Virus record (IMG/VR): IMGVR_UViG_3300032011_000043
Span: 1-37,436 of that record
Source: a virus
Length of the DNA stretch: 37,436 bases
Direction: 5' to 3' (one strand)
Below, one piece after another: positions 32,059 through 37,436 of this stretch. A program made the position numbers and the translations under genes. The notes under the pieces were generated by a model. It worked only from the letters and a program-made list of their open reading frames with translations. It did not search any database and was not told the DNA's origin. Position 1 is the first letter of the stretch, and each line of letters starts with the position of its first letter.

Positions 32059-32901
32059 TTAACCTCTATCATTAACGGGTCCAATTGTACATTGAAAACC
32101 GCCTCCTGTTTCTGCGCTTGTAGCATTAGATACTAAAGGCACTGTTAATGAATCATAATGTGTTTCTGTTTGTGATGTTTTAGGACCTACGATTACCGTA
32201 GTTCCAATAGCTGTTGCTAAATAAGATCCATACACTTTGGCTCCAGATGTGTGTGCAATCGCTGTAGTATTTGCTAAAGTCTCTCCTCTATAGGGAGCAG
32301 ATGTTCCACGTGTACACCCTGTTAATGTATGTGTGCTTCTACCTGTGTATTGAATAACTTCATTTGCATATTGTCCAACAAGTAAGGGATCAGTAATTGT
32401 ACCAGCATCTAAGTCGGCCTGACTCCAAACTTTTTCTATAACAATATATCCTGCTGTTGGAAATTCTGATCCATCAGTTAAAACAATTGATGTAGCAGAA
32501 TCAGTTAAGTTTCCATTTAATGTTGTAGATAATTCTAAAGTTGTAATTGCAACTCCACCTACTATTTGTTTAAGATTACTAAATCTTACATAAGATGTTC
32601 CAGCATTTAAACCATTGTCGGGAAATGAAACACTTAAAGTTTTTGATGCAGCTGTTGTTGTAAATGGATTGTTGGGTAAAATATCTTGAACTGGAAATTC
32701 TACTCTAGCCGGTCTTGCATGTAATAAACCTTGTGGGTCAGCTCCTACTGGATGTGGTTCTAGTTGAGGTTGTTTTGGTTCAAATTCAGAAGTATGTACC
32801 CAGGCACCTGTCCATTCTTGAACCATTTCTTTATATGGAAATGCTGCACCTGATCTATCAGATATCGCTAATGCTCTACTGCCTTTTGCAAATCTAGCCA
32901 T
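32059..32901 (-). CDS. Putative virion protein, 280 aa
   Basis: Starts MARFAKGSRALAISDRSGAA. The first 70 residues are proline/charged; the rest is beta-rich with LSTTLNGNLTDSATSIVLTD and a TGRSTHTLTGCTRGTSAPYR segment that resembles an Ig-like insertion also found in the 741-aa protein (TGVSGSTITGITRNVRGTSN). The common TGxxxxTxTGxTRxxxGT element suggests a shared domain. It shares a TAATG overlap with the 267-aa gene upstream. Its exact role is unknown; it is a structural or tail protein by place. Confidence 0.62.
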   Translation of the reverse strand: MARFAKGSRALAISDRSGAAFPYKEMVQEWTGAWVHTSEFEPKQPQLEPHPVGADPQGLLHARPARVEFPVQDILPNNPFTTTAASKTLSVSFPDNGLNAGTSYVRFSNLKQIVGGVAITTLELSTTLNGNLTDSATSIVLTDGSEFPTAGYIVIEKVWSQADLDAGTITDPLLVGQYANEVIQYTGRSTHTLTGCTRGTSAPYRGETLANTTAIAHTSGAKVYGSYLATAIGTTVIVGPKTSQTETHYDSLTVPLVSNATSAETGGGFQCTIGPVNDRG

Positions 32902-33704
32902 TATACATTTGGATAGTATGTTTTAGGAGTGATGTATGTGCTTGCTGCAGAACCGTCTTCTGACAATGCTCTAGCAAATTCATCCTCATATAACAACTTC
33001 ATCTCCTGTGTTCTTTGAGGTGCAAACTTCATAGAAAGATAATATGCAAGTCCTGAAACCATACATGGTACAAATCTATAAGGTGCATCTGATGCGTTAG
33101 TATAAGCTCCTGCATCTTGAATTCTTTTTACATAGTAAACACTTAAATAGTTTGATGCAGCAGTTGAATTAGGTAAAGGATAAATAGTTAACGTAACTTT
33201 ATCAATAAATCTTTGAACCCAATATTGTGAAGGCGTTCCAAGAGAAGCTTTGTTAGCTGTTGCAGCATAAGCATCTCTAGCAACTTTAGTTAGGCCTGTA
33301 TCTGATTGTGATGTTGTATTATAATTTTGTCTGTAAGCAACATTCAAGATATCTGTAATACCATAAATGTTTGTTACAGGAGTAGTTGTCGCTTGTGGGG
33401 GTTCGTTACCTCCAGGCACGTCTGTAGAATTTCTATAAAAAGTATAAATACCAGATCCTTCAGCAGTAGCATCTACATTTGTTGATGAACCTACTATTAG
33501 ATTTATGTTAGTATTTCCAACTTCCCAAAAATGAACTCCTCTATTTCCCCATTCTTGGAAAAGAATATTTAAAGATCTTCTTGCAGTTTTAATTTGATGC
33601 CCTCCGGTACCAACTAAACCGATACGTTCATAAGCATCAGCAATGATTTCATCGATTGAGAAATCCTGATCAAATGAATATGATGAGGAAGTAGTATTCG
33701 CCAT
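32901..33704 (-). CDS. Putative tail tube / connector protein, 267 aa
   Basis: Starts MANTTSSSYSFDQDFSIDEI, then ADAYERIGLVGTGGHQIKTA and RRSLNILFQEWGNRGVHFWE. The helical block (IADAYERIG...AxRSLNxLxxxWxNRGxxxWxV) is a family widely found in marine phages downstream of capsid genes, proposed to be part of the head-tail connector. The later half has YRFVPCMVSGLAYYLSMKFA, then MKLLYEDEFARALSEDG. AAAGGAG lies before the ATG. Sequence resembles the adaptor next to it, so the two may be related. Confidence 0.7.
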   Translation of the reverse strand: MANTTSSSYSFDQDFSIDEIIADAYERIGLVGTGGHQIKTARRSLNILFQEWGNRGVHFWEVGNTNINLIVGSSTNVDATAEGSGIYTFYRNSTDVPGGNEPPQATTTPVTNIYGITDILNVAYRQNYNTTSQSDTGLTKVARDAYAATANKASLGTPSQYWVQRFIDKVTLTIYPLPNSTAASNYLSVYYVKRIQDAGAYTNASDAPYRFVPCMVSGLAYYLSMKFAPQRTQEMKLLYEDEFARALSEDGSAASTYITPKTYYPNV

Positions 33705-33715
33705 TGGCTACTCCT

Positions 33716-34054
33716 TTAAAATGTTCCGACTACGTAACAAAAATCACAGTTAGTAAGATCGACGTAAGCTCCATCATTACAATAAATACCAGCTCCTGGT
33801 AATTTAAATTCTTGAACGGCATTAGCAGCTGCTCCAAACTTACCATGAAAAACTAAATTTTTTGCTGTCGCACTTCCAGTTTCATTGTAAATTTTTATTT
33901 CAGCATCTGCATCACTAGATTGTCCAAAAACAGTCATAATATTAATCTTTTTAAGATTAGTAGCTGTTGATGTAGTTGCAGTATTTACTAAACCCTGTAA
34001 CTGACCATCTGCAGTTAAAACAACTGATTGTCTTACTTTTGATGTTATTGACAT
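33716..34054 (-). CDS. Small structural protein, 112 aa
   Basis: Starts MSITSKVRQSVVLTADGQLQ. Beta-rich; includes NETGSATAKNLVFHGKF, LPGAGIYCNDGAYVDLTNCD and a cysteine-containing end (FCYVVGTF). Matches the composition of small capsid-decoration or tail-completion proteins of marine phages, with KFGAAANAVQEFKLPGAGIY typical. The ribosome site AAGGAG is only a few nt after the strong UUCG-loop terminator, so this gene may be read at a lower level than the gene above it. Confidence 0.6.
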   Translation of the reverse strand: MSITSKVRQSVVLTADGQLQGLVNTATTSTATNLKKINIMTVFGQSSDADAEIKIYNETGSATAKNLVFHGKFGAAANAVQEFKLPGAGIYCNDGAYVDLTNCDFCYVVGTF

Positions 34055-34065
34055 AATTTTTATCT

Positions 34066-34095
34066 CCTTAAAAAGTGCTCCCGAAGGAGCACTTT
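34066..34095 (-). terminator. Strong intrinsic terminator with UUCG loop
   Basis: On the minus strand a perfect 10-bp stem AAAGTGCTCC/GGAGCACTTT (arms 34095-34086 and 34081-34072) encloses TTCG, then TTTTTAAGG. Lies 10 nt after the 154-aa gene stop and before the 112-aa gene ribosome site. Likely a partial terminator that lets less message into the tail genes. Confidence 0.85.
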
Positions 34096-34104
34096 AATTA
34101 TTTA

Positions 34105-34569
34105 TTATGAAAGGTTATTGTTCTGTAAGTAACTAATAGTTACTGTACAAGCACCTGCTGTAGCATCATTGTTTGCACCATTATAAATGTATGCAACTCT
34201 AACGTCAGAAGATCCAATATCTTTCCAATTATTACACAGTCCAGCTGTTCCCATAGCTATAGAACCAACTGCTGATATAACGGTATCATTAACATATAAA
34301 TCAGTATCCGCAACTGAACCAACCTCAAGTATGTCTGCACCTGAATCATTAAACGCAGTTTCTACGTTCACATCAACAGATACGATTTGAGAGTTAGCTG
34401 GAATTACAACGCTTGTAGACGTTGCAGCTCCTTCCTCTGCGTAACCAACAGAAAATGATTGTCCCATTACCACTTGTCCTGTGTTTTTCATATTCGTTCC
34501 AACAGTAGTACCAGTAGTATTTTTAATAGTACCAGCTAATATTGGTCCCGAAAAAGTTGTATTTGCCAT
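34105..34569 (-). CDS. Putative capsid decoration protein, 154 aa
   Basis: Starts MANTTFSGPILAGTIKNTTG with strong AAGGAG ribosome site. Contains VVIPANSQIVSVDVNVETAF and TDLYVNDTVISAVGSIAMG, a beta-rich low-charge protein typical of decoration or spike proteins. It is flanked by its own promoter region (34596-34655) and a strong terminator, a design seen with abundant virion proteins. No enzyme motif. Function inferred from composition and placement. Confidence 0.6.
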   Translation of the reverse strand: MANTTFSGPILAGTIKNTTGTTVGTNMKNTGQVVMGQSFSVGYAEEGAATSTSVVIPANSQIVSVDVNVETAFNDSGADILEVGSVADTDLYVNDTVISAVGSIAMGTAGLCNNWKDIGSSDVRVAYIYNGANNDATAGACTVTISYLQNNNLS

Positions 34570-34627
34570 AATTTTCTCCTTTTCCTAGTTTTTGATACAT
34601 AGTCTCTAGGCCGTCGACTATACGCGT

Positions 34628-34641
34628 CTATATATCGTTTT
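34628..34641 (-). promoter_or_regulatory. Late-promoter-like element upstream of the 154-aa gene
   Basis: AAAACGATATATAG on the minus strand, identical over 14 nt to the sequence at 23797-23810 upstream of the stabilisation-protein gene. A TATAGA -10 is included, but there is no good -35, so use by an activator or altered polymerase is possible. Leader about 58 nt. Confidence 0.5.
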
Positions 34642-34734
34642 TAAAATTGTATAGTAGGTTATTTGTATACTAGATTTTGGTAGAGTGCAAGAGATCCTTA
34701 AGGGAAAGTGTGATTCCAGTGATGTGACTTTTAT
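34642..34734. other. Non-coding gap with direct repeats
   Basis: 93 nt between the 74-aa-frame gene and the promoter element. On the minus strand two TATACAA copies lie 16 nt apart (34646-34668 area), a possible activator-binding pair. I see no gene; a tRNA-like GGTAGAG and ATTCC pair does not fold as a tRNA. Confidence 0.35.
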
Positions 34735-34944
34735 TTAAGTAGCCACAGAAACTTCGGGGGCAGAATTAACAATTGCATTTTCTCTATCTGCAATTTTAGT
34801 CTCTTCGAGTTTGATCTCATTGATAGTATCTCTAATAGCTTTATCAATGTTGACCATATTGAGAGTATATTTTCCGTTTTGCTCATACTCCAACTGCCAC
34901 CTCAACTCCAAGGACCTTTTTTGTTTGTACAGGTCGTGTACCAT
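34735..34944 (-). CDS. Small helical protein, 69 aa
   Basis: Start chosen at ATG 34944 (MVHDLYKQKRSLELRWQLEY) because AGGAGG is 6 nt upstream; the frame continues upstream to 34959, where that ribosome site itself would be coded. The product is charged and helical (IDKAIRDTINEIKLEETKIA), ending NSAPEVSVAT, with no family recognised. It overlaps the 83-aa gene by 62 nt in another frame. It lies in the gap between the capsid gene and decoration-like genes. Confidence 0.62.
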   Translation of the reverse strand: MVHDLYKQKRSLELRWQLEYEQNGKYTLNMVNIDKAIRDTINEIKLEETKIADRENAIVNSAPEVSVAT

Positions 34945-35134
34945 CAACAACCTCCTCATAGGTTATTCGTTTTATCCTGTTATCATAATGATTTCCAAGA
35001 TATTCCCACTTTATAGACTTTTCTCCTATCTTGTCAAGGATTGATTGCTCAATAGAAGGCAAGCTATCTTCGGCTTTCACCTTAAAAGCTGCATAATGAC
35101 TATAAGCCCATATTTTTACTAGGAATTCCTTCAT
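34883..35134 (-). CDS. Conserved small phage protein, 83 aa
   Basis: Starts MKEFLVKIWAYSHYAAFKVK. The segment FKVKAEDSLPSIEQSILDKI with YEEVVDGTRPVQTKKVLGVE follows. Similar short proteins lie after capsid genes in marine phages I recall, with no function. No ribosome site is obvious. The next gene starts 62 nt before this one ends. The order and content look real but nothing is known of the role. Confidence 0.6.
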   Translation of the reverse strand: MKEFLVKIWAYSHYAAFKVKAEDSLPSIEQSILDKIGEKSIKWEYLGNHYDNRIKRITYEEVVDGTRPVQTKKVLGVEVAVGV

Positions 35135-35193
35135 TTTAATTTCTTATATTACAATTGTGTCTAAAATTTGTCCTTACTTTCTTTTCTTAATTC

Positions 35194-35216
35194 TGTGGCG
35201 AGCAATGCCCGCCACA
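35194..35216 (-). terminator. Stem-loop after the capsid gene
   Basis: TGTGGCG and CGCCACA arms (35216-35210 and 35200-35194), extendable by GGC/GCT to about 10 bp with loop ATT. It lies 17 nt after the major capsid gene stop. No T-run follows on the minus strand, so an mRNA-stability or processing element fits better than a classical terminator. Confidence 0.5.
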
Positions 35217-35232
35217 AAAAATACTTTAATGC

Positions 35233-36153
35233 TTACGCGCCTTCAACGCCGTAAATACCTCTAAAGTCAGATGCGCCAAAAGCGTATCTTTCTCTAGCTT
35301 TGTATCTAACGTTGCCAGTATCAAAGTCTCCTTCCATTGAAGTTGTCAATGGAGTTCTGTTAAATACTTTCATACCATTTGGAACGTCCGTGATAATGTA
35401 CCAAGAATCAGCATCAGTTAAAAAGTTATTAACTCTGTAACCTTGTGGGATCATTCCCATGCTGTTGATTGCGTTGATGTCATTGTCAGCAGTCTGAGTT
35501 CTACCTTGAGATTTCATCAATCTCTCAGCATTAAACTGATTTGCAGAAGGAACGATCATTTTCACTCCTTTAGCTGCAATTCTTAAACCTCTTTCATCAG
35601 TCATAGCAGCGATATCAATCAATGCTTGTTCTAATGAAGTTTCGTTTAAGTCTGCTTGAGTTGCTAAAGTATTAGATACAGTTCCAGCGATAGTCGCGTG
35701 GTCTGTAGCCATTAGGTTAGATCCATCACCTGTTTTGAACGTTGATGTTCCCGTCACTGACGGTAGACCATTGTTCAAAGGTGAAGCACCTTTAACTTCT
35801 TTAGCGTTGGACATAGATCTAGCTAAAGCTTTTGTGTATCTAGAAGAAAGTCTGTCATAAAGGTTGTCCTCTATTGCTTCTTCTGTGATAGCGAAAGCTA
35901 AAGCGATCGTTTCCATAGTGTAACGAGCAGTGTAAGTTTCTTGCGCGTCGTCGTACGCAATTCCTTGACCTTCTGCTTTTACATCTGCGTTAGCGAATCC
36001 AGATAACATTACTTCCTCTTCGAAAGCTCTGTCACTTGATTCTGATGTATAAATCTCAGCGTGCTGATTTTCATACCTTTTGTACTCCAGTCCGAATAGT
36101 GCATTCAGGCCTGGTTCTAGTTCTTTAACTAGCTGTGCTCGTGATATTGCCAT
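35233..36153 (-). CDS. Major capsid protein (HK97-type fold expected)
   Basis: A 306-residue protein starting MAISRAQLVKELEPGLNALF after AGGAG. The layout YENQHAEIYTSESSDRAFEE then VMLSGFANADVKAEGQGIAY matches the N-arm and E-loop of marine-phage major capsid proteins of the Mu gpT/HK97-like kind. A later YTARYTMETIALAFAITEEA and LARSMSNAKEVKGA block forms the spine helix. The C-terminus (RERYAFGASDFRGIYGVEGA) is typical. It is expected to build the shell with about 415 or more copies. The preceding genes are scaffold-like, agreeing with head morphogenesis. Confidence 0.9.
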   Translation of the reverse strand: MAISRAQLVKELEPGLNALFGLEYKRYENQHAEIYTSESSDRAFEEEVMLSGFANADVKAEGQGIAYDDAQETYTARYTMETIALAFAITEEAIEDNLYDRLSSRYTKALARSMSNAKEVKGASPLNNGLPSVTGTSTFKTGDGSNLMATDHATIAGTVSNTLATQADLNETSLEQALIDIAAMTDERGLRIAAKGVKMIVPSANQFNAERLMKSQGRTQTADNDINAINSMGMIPQGYRVNNFLTDADSWYIITDVPNGMKVFNRTPLTTSMEGDFDTGNVRYKARERYAFGASDFRGIYGVEGA

Positions 36154-36168
36154 GTCTATATGCTCCTA

Positions 36169-36750
36169 TTAACTCATTGTCACGCCGTTATTATACTGGT
36201 TAAGATTCTGAACAAAGATAACAGAGCAGTTAACTGCTGTGATGTCTGAGTTTTCAGGATCTTCTGCTATTCTTACAGTTCTCCAAGTATTATTTGTAGC
36301 GTGAGCCCCTGCTAACAACATTTTGTTTGTTGACTGACCACTAGTTGTTGAACCAGTAGTACTAGCGAAACCGAAAGTTTTACCCATATTTGCTATAGGT
36401 ATAGCTGTGTCAATCATCCCAACATAAAGTTGGTAAGGATTGTCGATTACAAACGCTGTGATGTTTTCAGAGTTGGCTGGAGTAACTTGTGAATAGTAGT
36501 TCTGCCAAGTTGGCTTCTCTGTAGTAGCCGCATTGTAGAACACACCATTTAAAACACCAATAGTAGTATTGGTGATAGCTGCCTGTGCTGTAATTATATA
36601 ACCGCCAGTCTGATTAACAGACGTACCATTATATAGACTTGTAGCATAGTTAGCTTGGATGTAGTACTTACCTTGACCGCCAGTAGCTGGTGTTGAACCA
36701 AGCGTACCTTGAGCAATAAGACCAAATCCTGTGCTGTTTCTATTTGCCAT
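36169..36750 (-). CDS. Putative capsid-associated protein, 193 aa
   Basis: Starts MANRNSTGFGLIAQGTLGST with the pattern GQGKYYIQANYATSLYNGTS, then TTIGVLNGVFYNAATTEKPT and TAFVIDNPYQLYVGM. Gene immediately upstream of the major capsid gene in this genus-like group of marine phages is often a capsid-proximal protein. Here the Gly/Asn/Thr-rich beta composition suggests decoration. AAGGAG lies 5-6 nt before ATG. A UUCG-loop hairpin (36771-36786) precedes the ribosome site. Confidence 0.65.
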   Translation of the reverse strand: MANRNSTGFGLIAQGTLGSTPATGGQGKYYIQANYATSLYNGTSVNQTGGYIITAQAAITNTTIGVLNGVFYNAATTEKPTWQNYYSQVTPANSENITAFVIDNPYQLYVGMIDTAIPIANMGKTFGFASTTGSTTSGQSTNKMLLAGAHATNNTWRTVRIAEDPENSDITAVNCSVIFVQNLNQYNNGVTMS

Positions 36751-36770
36751 AGTTTACTCCTTGTGAACCT

Positions 36771-36786
36771 GCCTTTCGAAAAAGGC
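36771..36786 (-). promoter_or_regulatory. UUCG-loop hairpin before the 193-aa gene
   Basis: GCCTTT and AAAGGC with a TTCG loop (minus strand 36786-36771), no T-run after it. Placed 21 nt upstream of the start codon, so it may protect or space the message end. Confidence 0.5.
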
Positions 36787-36827
36787 CTCCGGTTCGGTTG
36801 ATAGATATTTCGGATAGTCTTTAGAAT

Positions 36828-37283
36828 TTACTTCTTTGTACCACCGAAAGTGTGCTTAGAATTCCTATCAACTTTGATAGGCATTCTTTTATCCTGATCC
36901 CTAAGTAAGTCGGTTTCGACTGACTCATCTTGACCTTCAGTTTGTCTTCTCTGATAGTCCATACGAGCCTCGGCGAGTTCTTCGGGTATCCTTGCCAGGA
37001 GAAGGCCACCTACTCCAATCACTCCAGCGTATTTTCCGTCTAAGACTACAGGGTATTGATCTGAATCATATTCGTCAGCTCTCACTAACTCATAACCGGA
37101 TCTCAATCTTCCATGAATATTCTTGGTATCATTGAAACCTAGTGACTCAGCTCTAATCCATCTGTGCCTAAATCCGTCAGGCGCTGGTGGTGCATCTAGA
37201 GATGATGGGTGCTTGTACTCTTTAGGCCTTTCAGTTTTTGACCGAGTTACAGCAGCACGAGAAGTTTTATTTTTGTTTGTCAT
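36828..37283 (-). CDS. Conserved capsid-region protein, 151 aa
   Basis: Starts MTNKNKTSRAAVTRSKTERP after GGAAGGAG. Basic, disordered N-terminus, then APDGFRHRWIRAESLGFNDT and KNIHGRLRSGYELVRADEYD, with DGKYAGVIGVGGLLLARIPE and LLRDQDKRMPIKVDRNSKHT to the end. I recognise this as a family that recurs just upstream of the capsid gene in many marine phages. It is plausibly a scaffold or assembly factor, but no activity has been shown to my knowledge. Confidence 0.72.
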   Translation of the reverse strand: MTNKNKTSRAAVTRSKTERPKEYKHPSSLDAPPAPDGFRHRWIRAESLGFNDTKNIHGRLRSGYELVRADEYDSDQYPVVLDGKYAGVIGVGGLLLARIPEELAEARMDYQRRQTEGQDESVETDLLRDQDKRMPIKVDRNSKHTFGGTKK

Positions 37284-37284
37284 A

Positions 37285-37436
37285 TTATGCTCCTTCCGTG
37301 AGTTTTAATTGTTTAGCATACTCTTCGAGTGGCACACCTAATTTTTTAGCTATTGCTACTTGAGACGATGTGAGTCTCACTTGTTTGCGACCAGGTTTTG
37401 AGCTTCTGTTAGCCGAAGCTACCGACTGAACGGCCC
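37285..37436 (-). CDS. C-terminus of a putative capsid-assembly/scaffold protein (partial)
   Basis: The frame is open to the right edge and stops at 37285. The last fifty residues read ...SKPGRKQVRLTSSQVAIAKK, then LGVPLEEYAKQLKLTEGA. The ending LTxSQVxxAKKLGVxxEEYA matches the C-terminal helix of marine-phage capsid-assembly or scaffold-type proteins by my recollection. The rest is outside the window, so the family is uncertain. The stop is 2 nt before the next gene's start. Confidence 0.55.
   Translation of the reverse strand, partial: AVQSVASANRSSKPGRKQVRLTSSQVAIAKKLGVPLEEYAKQLKLTEGA

Noticed and set aside
34670-34735. tRNA-like sequence (GGTAGAG ... GATTCC) on the plus strand
   Set aside because: The D-loop-like and T-loop-like parts are at about the right distance, but neither the D stem nor the T stem can pair and no acceptor stem exists.
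1-37436. CRISPR array, insertion sequence, integrase, rRNA
   Set aside because: No regular spacer-repeat pattern, transposase motif, tyrosine recombinase motif or rRNA sequence was found in the window.

Overview
The window is a fragment of a tailed double-stranded DNA phage, very probably an AT-rich marine podovirus-like phage of the kind that infects SAR11/Pelagibacter or related alphaproteobacteria. The host is inferred from gene style, low G+C and recognisable marine-phage protein families; nothing in the sequence proves it. Both ends cut genes: an oxygenase runs off the left edge and a putative capsid-assembly protein runs off the right edge. Terminase, portal, integrase and RNA polymerase were not seen, so part of the genome is missing. 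Almost every gene is on the minus strand, so transcription mostly runs from high to low coordinates.

Right part (37436 down to about 27500), virion genes: the C-terminus of a putative scaffold-type protein, a conserved capsid-assembly protein, a decoration-like protein, the major capsid protein, two small proteins, then head-completion, adaptor and tail/fibre proteins. These include a repeat protein with tryptophan-rich segments and a glycine-rich adhesin. Strong AAGGAG-type ribosome sites precede most of them. A perfect 10-bp stem with a UUCG loop forms a terminator near 34080.

Middle (27500 to 23850) is a seven-gene AT-rich cassette with its own promoter: four Fe(II)/2-oxoglutarate oxygenase-like proteins, a sulfotransferase, an adenylylsulfate-kinase-like protein and a small unknown. 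It sits between the adhesin genes and a P22 gp10-like stabilisation protein (23787-21562). It is the best candidate for an undescribed system: hydroxylation plus PAPS-dependent sulfation of an unknown target.

Next (21562 to 12430) come small accessory virion proteins, four large putative internal/ejection proteins (677, 290, 299 and 1379 aa) and an M15 peptidase endolysin. A two-gene plus-strand island (SNF2-like helicase and an oxygenase, 10499-12396) converges on the endolysin gene and is closed by a hairpin terminator. Its promoter lies in a perfect 34-bp palindrome (10441-10474) that also holds a mirror-image promoter for the leftward replication genes.

Left part (10438 down to 1), replication and accessory genes: a conserved early protein, a coiled-coil protein, a putative ssDNA-binding protein, an archaeo-eukaryotic-type primase, a UvrD-like helicase, a DUF3310 protein, family A DNA polymerase, then membrane/secreted small proteins and several microproteins that tile the sequence through TAATG stop-start overlaps. 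Together these would support primer synthesis, unwinding and copying of phage DNA.
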